Shown here one piece after another: positions 33,451 through 42,325 of a stretch of DNA of 64,000 bases (the first letter of the stretch is position 1; the number at the start of each line of letters is the position of its first letter). A program made the translations under genes and the position numbers. The stretch is from Jeotgalibacillus marinus (lineage in GTDB: Bacteria > Bacillota > Bacilli > Bacillales > Jeotgalibacillaceae), in assembly GCF_040801915.1 (NCBI RefSeq), contig NZ_JBFMIA010000008.1, positions 1 through 64,000 of the forward strand, read 5' to 3'. Under the pieces are notes generated by a model that saw only the letters and a program-made list of their open reading frames with translations, searched no databases and was not told the DNA's origin.

Positions 33451-34899
33451 TCACTGCCATTTGCCTTTATCTTGATCCGGAAGATGAATTTCAAATATGG
33501 TCCCTTGGTTCTCTTTACTGCTTACGTGAATCGTTCCTTGATGCAATTGTACAAGTTGCTTCACAATAGACAGACCAAGGCCAAATTTACCATAGAGATC
33601 GCTGGTTCTGGATAGATCAGCCTTGTAGAATCGTTCCCATATGGATTCGATATCCTCTTTCTTCACTCCTATTCCCGTATCCTCTACTTCAATAATGATT
33701 TCTTTATAGCCTTTTTTTCCTCTAAGTGAGATGCTTCCATTTTCAGTAAACTGAATGCTGTTTTTTACAATATTAATTAAAATTTGCATAAGACGATCAT
33801 AGTCAGCAAAAACCATCAGTTCTTCTTCCATATACAACACGATTTTGTTCCCTTTTTCTTCTGCTTGAATACTTAGATGTTCTTGGATCACTTCAAAGAT
33901 TTCGTATAAGTCAATCCACTGTTTTTGTATAGATACTTGATTGGAACGGATTTTTTCATAGTCCAAATTTTCATTTACTAGTCGAATTAGCCTTCTAGTT
34001 TCCTTACTAATGAGAAGTAATCCTTTTTCTTTTTCCTCTTCAGCAATCATTTCATTATTTAGTCCCTCCACGACCCCTTTTATCGTTGTCAGAGGGGTAC
34101 GGAGTTCGTGTGAAACATCTGCAATAAACTGACGGCGCCGTTTTTCAAGTCGATCAATTTCGTCATTCGATAATTTTAACTGCTTGACCATTTCATTAAA
34201 ATCATCCGCCAGTTCACCAAACTCATCCCTACCTGTATCGTCCACTTTAACATCGTAATTGCCCGATGATATTTGCGTTGTTGCGTTACGAAATCGCTGA
34301 ATACGATTAACATGCACTTTAGAGAGAAAAACACTTAAAAAAATCGTAATGACTAACGCGATACCAGCGCTTGAGAGTAGGAATTGAAAAATTTCTGTGA
34401 TCATTTCTTCCGTCCCTGTTATGGGCCAAGTAAGTAACACGCCGCCTACGAGAACATCTTCTTCGTTCATTTTGGGTATAGCAACAATAGATACTTCCGC
34501 TTCTGGATCCTGATTAGCGACTACACTCGGACCGCGTTTAATGACTACACTCTCACCGCGTTTAATTTGTTCCCATTCCGACTCTCTTAATAAAGCATGT
34601 GATTTTTTATTTAATCGGGGATACGTAACCTCCGTTTGTTGATCGAAGATGAAAAAGTGAACATCTTGTGAAGTAAAGATCTTTTTATAATAGTTGATAA
34701 GCATTCGATCGCCATGTACAATATCTTCACCCATCCCTTCAATTAACTCCTCTGCATACGTAGTCATCTCCTCTACTTTACCTTTATAAATAAACGACTC
34801 CACGTATTGAGAAAATAAGAAACCAAGAATTAAAAAGGCAATTAATAAGGTTCCTAGGTGACTTGCAAGTAATTGATACAAGTATTTAATCCTCATCAT
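33451..34899 (-). CDS. Sensor histidine kinase
   Basis: The product has 482 residues. Membrane helix about 12-33; extracellular sensor about 34-165 with a PAS-like composition; second helix about 170-193; HAMP; a coiled linker; HisKA with the phospho-acceptor in FIADVSHELRTPLTTIKG; then HATPase_c with the N box INIVKNSIQFTENG, G1 DTGIGV and the F/G2 region KFGLGLSIVKQL. It overlaps the response regulator by four bases. Its regulon is probably the divergent secreted protein and ABC exporter, a layout common for Bacillus envelope-stress or peptide-sensing modules. Confidence 0.92.
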   Translation of the reverse strand: MMRIKYLYQLLASHLGTLLIAFLILGFLFSQYVESFIYKGKVEEMTTYAEELIEGMGEDIVHGDRMLINYYKKIFTSQDVHFFIFDQQTEVTYPRLNKKSHALLRESEWEQIKRGESVVIKRGPSVVANQDPEAEVSIVAIPKMNEEDVLVGGVLLTWPITGTEEMITEIFQFLLSSAGIALVITIFLSVFLSKVHVNRIQRFRNATTQISSGNYDVKVDDTGRDEFGELADDFNEMVKQLKLSNDEIDRLEKRRRQFIADVSHELRTPLTTIKGVVEGLNNEMIAEEEKEKGLLLISKETRRLIRLVNENLDYEKIRSNQVSIQKQWIDLYEIFEVIQEHLSIQAEEKGNKIVLYMEEELMVFADYDRLMQILINIVKNSIQFTENGSISLRGKKGYKEIIIEVEDTGIGVKKEDIESIWERFYKADLSRTSDLYGKFGLGLSIVKQLVQLHQGTIHVSSKENQGTIFEIHLPDQDKGKWQ

Positions 34900-35585
34900 G
34901 CCCCACCGGTTTCATCAAATTTATAGCCAACTCCCCACACGGTGTGAAACAAAGAGGGCCTCGTATCTAATTTTTTACGGAGTCTTTTGATATGAACATC
35001 TACGGTCCGTTCATCTCCATAAAAGGTGTAGCCCCATACTTTATCCAGCAGTTGTTCTCTTGAAAACACCTGGCGAGGATGCTCAACAAAATGTAGGAGT
35101 AAATCAAACTCTTTTGGTGTCAAGTTTGTAATTGGTTGTTCATCTAGCCATACTTCGCGAGTCGTGTTTGATAGTTGAATTCGTTCACTTTTTACAATAG
35201 AAGAAATAGATGGGGGATTTTCATTGTGCTTTGTTCTTCGAATAATAGCTTTAATGCGGGCCATTAAAGTTATTGGACTAAACGGTTTCGTTATATAATC
35301 GTCTGCTCCCATTTCAAGTCCGAGTACTTGATCCGAATCTGTATCTTTGGCTGTAAGCATAATAATCGGAACCGAACTTTCTTCCCTAATCTTTTTACAA
35401 ATAGTAACGCCATCCATTGTAGGTAGCATCCAATCGATAATTAACAGGTCCCAGTTCTTTTGACTGAAACGCTCATAACCTGCTTTTCCATCTTGAATAA
35501 ATTCTCCATCGTAACCTTCCTTCGTAAAAAACATTTCAAGCATGGATGACACGCTCGGGTTATCTTCAATCACTAATATTTCCAT
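34896..35585 (-). CDS. OmpR-family response regulator
   Basis: The product has 229 residues from ATG 35585, which follows GGAGGTAATGG; an upstream GTG-region start at 35639 lacks a site. Receiver: acidic pair ED near residue 7, phospho-Asp in LLIIDWMLPTMDG, Thr in MLTAKD and Lys in ITKPF. C-terminal winged helix: LTPKEFDLLLHF, ...VDVHIKRLRKKLD, GVGYKF. It pairs with the downstream kinase. Tandem 10-bp boxes upstream (35694-35713) and before the exporter (36555-36574) are its likely sites. Confidence 0.93.
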   Translation of the reverse strand: MEILVIEDNPSVSSMLEMFFTKEGYDGEFIQDGKAGYERFSQKNWDLLIIDWMLPTMDGVTICKKIREESSVPIIMLTAKDTDSDQVLGLEMGADDYITKPFSPITLMARIKAIIRRTKHNENPPSISSIVKSERIQLSNTTREVWLDEQPITNLTPKEFDLLLHFVEHPRQVFSREQLLDKVWGYTFYGDERTVDVHIKRLRKKLDTRPSLFHTVWGVGYKFDETGGA

Positions 35586-35618
35586 TCCATTACCTCCAAG
35601 TTTTTTACTCTTTGTACA

Positions 35619-35825
35619 AAAAAGAATAAAACGAACCACTAGCTATTTCAATATTTTTTTAAAGATAACTTCGATTTCATAATGTATTAATAGTTTGGTC
35701 ATAGTTTGTTCATTTGTAGTTGCTACGATAAGTACGTGGATATTTGAAGGCACATATCTAACAAATCATACCATAGGGAGGACAAGGAGTGAATTTTATA
35801 AAACGTGCCTTATTAATCGTGAAAA
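35619..35825. repeat. Duplicated promoter region, copy 1 (mate 36494-36676)
   Basis: Both copies share AAAGAATAAAACGAA, the GTATTAATAGTTTGGTCATA box region, TGTAGTTGCTACGATAAGT, a GGAGG ribosome site and the first codons (NFIKRALL) of the ABC permease. In copy 1 these codons run into a 28-codon dead-end frame (35789-35875) overlapping the secreted-protein start. It shows a local duplication that inserted or isolated the secreted-protein gene. Confidence 0.8.
35694..35713. promoter_or_regulatory. Candidate response-regulator operator 1
   Basis: TTTGGTCATA is followed directly by GTTTGTTCAT, two 10-bp direct repeats one helical turn apart, as OmpR-type regulators bind. It is conserved in the duplicate at 36555-36574 with one base changed. 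Confidence 0.5.
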
Positions 35826-35846
35826 GAAATAGAAGGAGTGGGAAAA

Positions 35847-36401
35847 ATGAAAAAAGAAAAGCGTTTACTTGTTAGTTTTTTGTCGATCGCAGTATTGCTA
35901 TCACCTGCACTTATTCCAAGTGCTAGTGCAGCAGAATCAGGAAATGAAAGCTGGGATGAAAAAGGTGAACTGAAAGAGACAGATGTAAAAGACTTTGGTG
36001 GAGATTTCAAAGAAGGTAAAGGTAAAAAGCGTCAAAAGAAGAGAGCTGGAGAACGCAGTGAAAAGCTAATGGAGACAGTGAATGAGTTTGCTCCAGAGCT
36101 TACCGAGGAGTGGGAAGTAGCACTAGAGGAACGAAAAGAAGTAAAGGAGCAAATACAAGCTAATCGAGAAGGGAAAAAAGACGAGTATACATCTCTTTCT
36201 AAAGAAGAACGAGAACAGAAGCGAGCAGAGGAACGTGAAAATCATAATGAAAAAAATGAAGAAAGGAAAGCTATACAAAATCAGTTAAAAGATGCAATTG
36301 AAGCTGAAGATAATGAAGCAATAAAAGAAATTCTAGAACAAATGCTAGCTTCGTTTAAAGATTATAACGAGAAAATCAAAAGTGAACTACCCACCACTTA
36401 A
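35847..36401 (+). CDS. Secreted, highly charged helical protein
   Basis: The product has 184 residues from ATG 35847, with AAGGAGTGGG upstream. A signal peptide (basic start, hydrophobic core, cleavage after SASA, about residue 27) is followed by an almost purely charged sequence rich in Lys, Glu, Arg and Gln, predicted as long helices. Cysteine is absent. The family is unrecognised; it recalls small envelope-stress proteins exported next to two-component systems. It lies between the duplicated promoters, so it is probably controlled by the adjacent regulator. Confidence 0.75.
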   Translation: MKKEKRLLVSFLSIAVLLSPALIPSASAAESGNESWDEKGELKETDVKDFGGDFKEGKGKKRQKKRAGERSEKLMETVNEFAPELTEEWEVALEERKEVKEQIQANREGKKDEYTSLSKEEREQKRAEERENHNEKNEERKAIQNQLKDAIEAEDNEAIKEILEQMLASFKDYNEKIKSELPTT

Positions 36402-36435
36402 TAGATGGCGTCAGTAGATTACTTTGACCAAGACG

Positions 36436-36473
36436 AAACCCTTAGGAAGCTATTCTCTGTCCAAGGGTTTTTT
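36436..36473 (+). terminator. Terminator after the secreted charged protein
   Basis: AAACCCTT pairs with AAGGGTTT and is followed by T residues. Confidence 0.7.
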
Positions 36474-36493
36474 CTATACGTTCATTTTCCTCA

Positions 36494-36676
36494 AAAGAAT
36501 AAAACGAATCCCTAGCCATTTTCAATTTTTCTAAGATTCATAAGGTATTAATAGTTTGGTCATAATTTGTTCATATGTAGTTGCTACGATAAGTGCGTGG
36601 ATAAAGAAGACACATCATTAACAAATCATATCATAGGAGGATAACGAGTGAATTTTATAAAACGTGCCTTATTAAG
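36494..36676. repeat. Duplicated promoter region, copy 2
   Basis: This copy drives the intact ABC permease. It is similar to 35619-35825 over roughly 180 bases with small indels. Confidence 0.8.
36555..36574. promoter_or_regulatory. Candidate response-regulator operator 2
   Basis: TTTGGTCATA plus ATTTGTTCAT, the counterpart of 35694-35713, lies about 75 bases before the permease start. Confidence 0.5.
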
Positions 36677-38099
36677 TGTAAAGGAAAGAAAAGGAAAAAG
36701 TTTGTTGCAAATTTTTATCTTCACAGTCATTTGTGTGCTTGTATTATCTGGATTAGCGATTCAGAGTGCAGCCGAAAAATCGAGTGAATTAGCGAGAGAA
36801 TCGCTAGGAGCAGATATCACCCTTCAAATCGATCGCCAAGCGATGATGGAAAATATAAGAGAATCTGGAGGTAGCCCTCAAGATATGGAGACGGGTGTAC
36901 CTCTATCAGAGGCGGAAAAAATTGCATCTTTAGACTATTTAAAGGGCTACAACTTTTTCACAAGTGAAGTTGCTTTAGCTAATGATTTTGAAGCTATTTC
37001 AACGGGTGATGACACAGAAGAAACAGAAGGAAATGGAAATCCATTTTCCGGAAATGATCGGATGGTCCAAGGTGATGTGAGTCTTCGTGGTGTGTTGTAT
37101 TCTGATTCATCTGCCTCATTTATGAGTGGAGACTCTGTGTTAGAAGATGGAGAACATATTACAGAAGAAGACCTGGACGAAAACGTAGCAATGATTGAGA
37201 AAAATCTTGCTGAATTAAATAATTTAGAAGTCGGAGATACACTGACTCTCGGAAGTGCAGTAGAAGAAAACAGTTTGGAAGTTGAAATCATCGGTATTTA
37301 TTCAACGACGGAGACATTAGATACTGGAGGTTTCGGTGGTCAAAATATAGCTGCAGATCCATATAACAGAATTTATGTTCCATACACAGCATCCTCTAAG
37401 TTGAGTTCTAGTGAAGAAACATCTGAACCGATGCTTGAAAGCGCAATTTACTACATTCAAGATCCATCTAAAATAGATGAATTTAAAGAGGAAGCTAAAG
37501 CTATTTCCGCCCTAAACTTTGATGGAGAATACCTGTTATCAGCAGATGACCAGGCTTATCAGCAAATGATGGGGCCGATTGAGAACGTTGCCTCATTTTC
37601 TAACAATGTCGTGTATCTAGTTGCCATTGCAGGCGCTATTATACTAGGTTTGATCGTTATGATGGCAATCCGAGAACGAAAATACGAAATGGGTGTTTTA
37701 CTTGCAATTGGTGAACAAAAATGGAAGCTAATTGGTCAATTTGTTGCGGAAATTCTAATCGTAGCCATACTAGCACTTGGCATTGCTTCTGTAAGCGGGC
37801 AAATGGTGGCTGGGGCGATAGGAGACCAATTACTAGAGCAGCAGTTAACACAGGAACAAGAGCTAACAACTCAACCTGAATCCTTTGGTGGGAGATTTAG
37901 TGGTGGTCGTCCTGGTAGTAGTACTAATCAGCCTGTTGATGGTGTCGAAGCAATTGATGAACTTGAAATCAAAATTACTCCTCAAGACTTCGGACTGCTG
38001 GCTGTCATTGGGATGCTAATTGCTCTAATCTCAACCTTGATTCCATCTCTTTCTGTGCTAAGACTTCAACCAAAAACAATACTCACGAAACAAGAATAG
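36648..38099 (+). CDS. ABC transporter permease, FtsX/MacB type
   Basis: The product has 483 residues from a GTG at 36648 behind GGAGG. One N-terminal membrane helix (about 17-38) is followed by a large extracytoplasmic domain of some 280 residues, then three helices near 325-342, 365-388 and 445-468, with the FtsX-family ERKYEMGVLLAIGEQKWKL loop between the first two. A low-complexity Gly/Arg/Ser segment lies near 415-428. With the ATPase it forms an exporter or mechanotransmission complex, probably for peptide or envelope stress, under the divergent two-component system. Confidence 0.9.
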   Translation: MNFIKRALLSVKERKGKSLLQIFIFTVICVLVLSGLAIQSAAEKSSELARESLGADITLQIDRQAMMENIRESGGSPQDMETGVPLSEAEKIASLDYLKGYNFFTSEVALANDFEAISTGDDTEETEGNGNPFSGNDRMVQGDVSLRGVLYSDSSASFMSGDSVLEDGEHITEEDLDENVAMIEKNLAELNNLEVGDTLTLGSAVEENSLEVEIIGIYSTTETLDTGGFGGQNIAADPYNRIYVPYTASSKLSSSEETSEPMLESAIYYIQDPSKIDEFKEEAKAISALNFDGEYLLSADDQAYQQMMGPIENVASFSNNVVYLVAIAGAIILGLIVMMAIRERKYEMGVLLAIGEQKWKLIGQFVAEILIVAILALGIASVSGQMVAGAIGDQLLEQQLTQEQELTTQPESFGGRFSGGRPGSSTNQPVDGVEAIDELEIKITPQDFGLLAVIGMLIALISTLIPSLSVLRLQPKTILTKQE

Positions 38100-38111
38100 G
38101 AGGTTAAGTAG

Positions 38112-38813
38112 ATGAGTTTATTACAATTTAAAGATGTAAGCTATTGGTATTCGAACGATCGTAAAGAGTCAACTATTTTCTCAAAAGTGAACCTTGAGTT
38201 TGAAAAGGGCAAATTTTATACCATCGTTGGTCCCTCTGGCTCAGGTAAAACGACCTTACTCTCTCTTGCAGGTGCCCTAGACATTCCTAAGGAAGGCAAG
38301 ATCCATTTTGATGGACAAGATATCGCAACCATCGGCTACTCGAAGTTTAGAAATCAGTATGTATCCATTGTGTTTCAATCATACAATCTATTACCTTACA
38401 TGACGGCGCTTCAAAATATTGTGACAGCGATGGAAATCACGAAAGTAAAGAAAAAAAACAAAAGCGCATTCGCCTTAGACATGTTAAGAAAAGTTGGCAT
38501 TTCAGAGGAGAAAGCCAAACAAAAGGTCCTTACGCTAAGTGGAGGCCAACAGCAACGCATCGCGATTGCTCGAGCTCTTTGTTGTGAAACAGACCTGATC
38601 ATAGCTGACGAACCGACTGGAAATTTAGATGAAGATACAGCTCGAGATACTGTGAAGCTATTTCAGCATCTCGCTCATGAAGAGAATAAATGTATCATCG
38701 TCGTTACACACGATAACAGCATAGCTAATTGTTCAGATGTGATACTACGATTGTCAAAAGGCAATTTTCAAATAAGTTACAACAAAAAAACAAGAGTTTC
38801 AGGTTCTTTGTAA
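38112..38813 (+). CDS. ABC transporter ATP-binding protein
   Basis: The product has 233 residues, LolD/MacB-type. Walker A GPSGSGKTT; Q-loop VFQSYNLLPYMTALQN; signature LSGGQQQR; Walker B LIIADEPTGNLDE; switch His in VVTHD. It follows the permease by 12 bases with GGAGG and pairs with it. A decayed partial copy lies directly downstream. Confidence 0.93.
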   Translation: MSLLQFKDVSYWYSNDRKESTIFSKVNLEFEKGKFYTIVGPSGSGKTTLLSLAGALDIPKEGKIHFDGQDIATIGYSKFRNQYVSIVFQSYNLLPYMTALQNIVTAMEITKVKKKNKSAFALDMLRKVGISEEKAKQKVLTLSGGQQQRIAIARALCCETDLIIADEPTGNLDEDTARDTVKLFQHLAHEENKCIIVVTHDNSIANCSDVILRLSKGNFQISYNKKTRVSGSL

Positions 38814-38905
38814 TAGTAAGGACTTGCTGCGTTCTTGTGCAATGCTCCTTGCGTGGAGTACTGCTGATTTTGGTATTTCAATTAGATATTTAGGAAGAAA
38901 TTACT

Positions 38906-39480
38906 TTGAAGAAGACTTACCGTATTAAGTGCCTTCTAGTCGTATTTCTAGTCGGTTGTGGTGATGGTACCTCAACTGACCTTAACAAAAGAAATACAAC
39001 GAAGATGGCCAATTGGGTAACGCTCAACCTTATATATCAAACGATTGGGCGTTATTTTTTTAAACGTTATTATAAACTATCAGGTGAAACGACCCTACTC
39101 TCTCTAGCGGGTGCCCTAGACATTCCTAAGGATGGCATGATACATTTTGATGGACAAGGTATCGAAACCATTGGCCTCAACGTTTAGAATGATTGTGTTT
39201 CAATCATACAAACTATCACTACATGAAAGAGCTTCGAAATTTGTTACTGTAACGGAAATCACGAAAGGAAAGAAAAAAACAAAAGCGCAATCGTCTTAAT
39301 GAAGATACATCTCAAGGAATTTTGAACTTATTTCAGCATTTCGCTCATGAGGAGAATAAATGTATCATCGTCGTTACATTCAATAACAGGATAGTTAATT
39401 GTTCAGATGTGACGCTACGATTGTCAAAAGGTAATTTCCAAATAAGTTCCACGAAAAACAAGAGTTTCAGGTTCTTTTAA
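38906..39480 (+). pseudogene. Decayed duplicate of the ABC ATPase fused to a lipoprotein start
   Basis: From a TTG at 38906 the frame encodes a lipoprotein-like leader (LLVVFLVGCGDG). It then runs into GETTLLSLAGALDIPK and IHFDGQG, nearly identical to the intact ATPase. Further pieces follow in other frames: VFQSYKLS, EITKGKKKTKAQS, then FQHFAHEENKCIIVVTFNN and RLSKGNFQISS. The signature and Walker B are deleted and the switch His is lost. Even the sequence after the stop matches the intact gene, so it is a rotted tandem duplication. Confidence 0.85.
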
Positions 39481-39524
39481 AAGGGATTGCTGCGTTCTAT
39501 CAATAATTTTATGAGGTGATCCAT

Positions 39525-40976
39525 GTGTTTTTAGCTGATTTCTTAAGCACGCTTTATCCGATAAAAAAAGAATGGGAGCACATCCCGATTAACGATATAT
39601 GTGTAAATATTGATAGTATCAAAAAAAATGATTTATTTATTTTTACAAAAGGACAACGTTTTGATCCTCATCTTTATTATAAAAAAGTCGAATTGAAAGC
39701 AGCTTTTTTTATTTCAGAAGTCCCATTGAATACAACTGTCCCTATGATTGTAGATCCCGACGTTTCTCGGAAAATCGGACTAATTGCTAGCTCGTTTTTA
39801 AATTCCCCATCAAAATCGTTCATTAATGTTGCGATAACCGGGACTAACGGAAAAACAAGCATCGGCCAAATCATCGATTATTTGTTTACTGATTTGCATC
39901 GAACCTCGTATATCGGCACACTAGGCTTTTTCATCGGAGGCGAACAAATCTTTATGAATAGGAAGACGCCGACCACTCCCCCTCCGATCGATTTGCAACG
40001 TATGCTTTTAATGTGCAGAAAGAAAAAAGTAGGTTTGAATGTTATGGAAGTATCAAGCCACGCCCTACAACAAGGTAGAGTGACTGGAATTGAGTATAAA
40101 TATAATATTTTTTCAAATTTAACGTTAGATCACTTAGATTTTCACCAAACGATGGAAAACTATGCAAATTCAAAAGCATTATTGTTTAAAAACGCAACCG
40201 AGCAATCTTTTTCTATCATCAATATTGATGACCCTTATTCATTAAAAATGTGCCAAGAAACAAAAAGTAGAGTAATAACCTATTCAATTGATCGTGATAG
40301 TGATTGTAAAGCGGTAAATATTATGTTTTCTGAAAAAGGTACATCTTTTGATATTCTCTATAAAAATAAACGTTTGCCGTTTCAAACTAAATTAGTAGGT
40401 AAATTTAACATTTATAATTTATTATCGTGTATTTTAATCGGTTTTATGGAAGGTTTAAGTTATGAACATATTAAAGAAAAAATTGCTTCTTTTGAAGGTA
40501 TTCCGGGTCGTCTAGAAAAAGTTCCTTCGCAAAAACGAAATGTTTTTATCGATTATGCTCATACTCCAGATTCGTTAGAAAATGTTTTAACTGCATTGAA
40601 TGATTTTAAAAAAGAAGGAAAAATTTTAACCGTGTTCGGATGCGGTGGGGACCGAGATAAATCAAAACGATCTTTAATGGGTGAAGTTTCAGGTAGAATT
40701 AGTGATTTAACGATTGTTACATCTGATAATCCACGATCAGAAGATCCAAAAAAAATCTTGAATGAAATTGCATTCGGGTTACAACCGAAAAATTCTTTTT
40801 TATTAATCGATGATCGAAAAAAAGCCATAGCAAAAGCGATCGAACTGTCCACAGTAAAAGATTTAATTATCGTTGCAGGAAAAGGACACGAAACGTACCA
40901 AATTTTAAACGATCGAACCATCGAATTCGATGACAAAAAAATAACAGAAGAATTGTTATCTTTTATAAAAAATTAA
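39525..40976 (+). CDS. murE: MurE-type UDP-MurNAc-tripeptide ligase paralogue
   Basis: The product has about 483 residues; start GTG 39525, with GAGG at 39513-39516 (GTG 39516 is an alternative). Mur ligase marks: ATP loop ITGTNGKTS; MEVSSHALQQGRV; LDHLDFHQTMENY; GIPGRLEKV; DYAHTPDSL; and TSDNPRSEDP. The DNPR wording is that of meso-diaminopimelate-adding MurE. It stands alone, not in a division cell-wall cluster, so it is probably a second MurE with a specialised or stress role, though a role on another amino acid cannot be excluded. Confidence 0.88.
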   Translation: MFLADFLSTLYPIKKEWEHIPINDICVNIDSIKKNDLFIFTKGQRFDPHLYYKKVELKAAFFISEVPLNTTVPMIVDPDVSRKIGLIASSFLNSPSKSFINVAITGTNGKTSIGQIIDYLFTDLHRTSYIGTLGFFIGGEQIFMNRKTPTTPPPIDLQRMLLMCRKKKVGLNVMEVSSHALQQGRVTGIEYKYNIFSNLTLDHLDFHQTMENYANSKALLFKNATEQSFSIINIDDPYSLKMCQETKSRVITYSIDRDSDCKAVNIMFSEKGTSFDILYKNKRLPFQTKLVGKFNIYNLLSCILIGFMEGLSYEHIKEKIASFEGIPGRLEKVPSQKRNVFIDYAHTPDSLENVLTALNDFKKEGKILTVFGCGGDRDKSKRSLMGEVSGRISDLTIVTSDNPRSEDPKKILNEIAFGLQPKNSFLLIDDRKKAIAKAIELSTVKDLIIVAGKGHETYQILNDRTIEFDDKKITEELLSFIKN

Positions 40977-41005
40977 AGTTCCAAGCAACGTATACGTTTC
41001 AATTA

Positions 41006-41042
41006 AAACAGGCACGTCCAAGGAACTTGGACGTGCCTGTTT
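41006..41042 (+). terminator. Terminator after the murE paralogue
   Basis: A perfect stem AAACAGGCACGTCCAAG with a three-base loop. A close relative of the same hairpin occurs at 51901-51945. Confidence 0.9.
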
Positions 41043-41247
41043 AGCCTAATAGCAATAGTCTTTTCACATGTATAACTAAAACTAGAACTTCTTCCAAAGT
41101 TGACACGAATACCGTCGTCATTGAAGTTCTCAATTGTGCGATCTAAACAACAACTGGTAGAGAATTTGGTTCTTCGTCAGATCCTCAGGAATTTAAATCA
41201 GTTCCCCAGCACTTTAACGCCGAGGAACTGATATTTCTCAACCTTAA

Positions 41248-41739
41248 TTAGCGGGCATTAGGAAATATTCTATCAACTGTTTCGTTAAATTCCTCTGCGA
41301 AGCCTTCAAAAGGCTCACCCTGTCTAAATTTTTCTCCATATTCTGTAAATCTTTCTGTCAAATCAGGGTTTGATGATACATACACGTTTTCAATATCCGA
41401 ATCTGTAGACTTCACTTGATCTTCAACCTTCGTTTTAATATCTTCTGATACTTCTTCTTCTGCTTCATCACTTAAAACTACGGCAACATAGGCGTTACGA
41501 TCCGTCACCAAAACCGACGCACTTTTTATTTCATCTAGATCAGTTATCAGATCTGCAGCATCGTCTGCTACATCTAAATTTGAGGCATTTCCGTTGTTGT
41601 CCATGTTATCTTCTTGACCAACATCAGGGGTGTCATTGTCATTCATTGCATCGTCCCCGTTGTTGTCCCCATTGGTATTACAAGCCGCCAGTGTTAAACT
41701 TAGCACACAAGCTGTAGTGAACAATGTGATTAACTTCAT
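41248..41739 (-). CDS. YhcN/YlaJ-family sporulation lipoprotein
   Basis: The product has 163 residues from ATG 41739 behind AGAGGAGG. A lipoprotein signal with lipobox LAAC (Cys about 20) is followed by an Asn/Asp-rich acidic linker, then the family domain with LDEIKSASVLVTDRNAYVAVVL and a C-terminal amphipathic segment. YhcN-type lipoproteins sit in forespore or spore membranes. An upstream in-frame ATG (41850) lacks a ribosome site. Confidence 0.88.
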   Translation of the reverse strand: MKLITLFTTACVLSLTLAACNTNGDNNGDDAMNDNDTPDVGQEDNMDNNGNASNLDVADDAADLITDLDEIKSASVLVTDRNAYVAVVLSDEAEEEVSEDIKTKVEDQVKSTDSDIENVYVSSNPDLTERFTEYGEKFRQGEPFEGFAEEFNETVDRIFPNAR

Positions 41740-41866
41740 TAAAATTCCTCCTCTAAAAGTACTTACGGTATTAAAATAACCATATAAATTTTTTTTATGT
41801 AGAGTAAATTCCACAAACATAAATTCTTGAAATAATTGATTTTTTATCACCGTTATTTTCAGGAGC

Positions 41867-42094
41867 GCAGATTCAACTACTTGGAAGCTTTCACAGTCTG
41901 ATCCTTTGGTTACAGGGCCGGTTTTGAAAAATCCACCTTTAGTAAAATTAGTGAATGATGACTATGGGAGAATTGGAATATTTCTAGGTGGATTAATGAA
42001 CACTTTAAATAGTTATTGTTTTTGGGGAGTATATGATCAAGGGGTTGATTGGTTTGAGACGCCAAAACTCATGTGCTCGTTAGCATGGAAATAA
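41867..42094 (+). pseudogene. Possible C-terminal gene remnant
   Basis: An open frame of about 75 codons without a usable start reads ADSTTWKLSQSDPLVTGPVL, then VNDDYGRIGIFLGGLM and WGVYDQGVDWFETPK. The composition looks like real protein. No family is recognised and no ribosome site precedes the ATG at 41906. Confidence 0.25.
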
Positions 42095-42196
42095 AACAAA
42101 TGTGATTGCTTGTTAATGACAATTGTCTTGTCCCAGTTTGAGCTAAGATCGTCAAAATAGCTAGTTGTCACAAATTCGTAAAAAACAAGCGTCATA

Positions 42197-42214
42197 TTGT
42201 GAAGTTTTTCACAA
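42197..42214. promoter_or_regulatory. Rex-type operator 1
   Basis: TTGTGAA-GTTT-TTCACAA is a perfect match to the Gram-positive Rex box (TTGTGAA-N4-TTCACAA). It lies 10 bases upstream of a TATACT -10 hexamer (42224-42229), where it would block RNA polymerase. Rex senses NADH/NAD+ and releases DNA under low oxygen. Confidence 0.75.
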
Positions 42215-42284
42215 TATCTATGCTATACTATTCATGTAAGACAAGTAATAAAAAAAGTTGCAACACCATTTTTTTTAATTCGAA

Positions 42285-42302
42285 TTGTGAATAATTTCAC
42301 AA
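42285..42302. promoter_or_regulatory. Rex-type operator 2
   Basis: TTGTGAA-TAAT-TTCACAA is a second perfect palindrome, 88 bases downstream of the first and 24 bases before the doxX start. Paired boxes suggest cooperative repression. Confidence 0.75.
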
Positions 42303-42325
42303 AGTAATCATAGGAGATGATCGGT

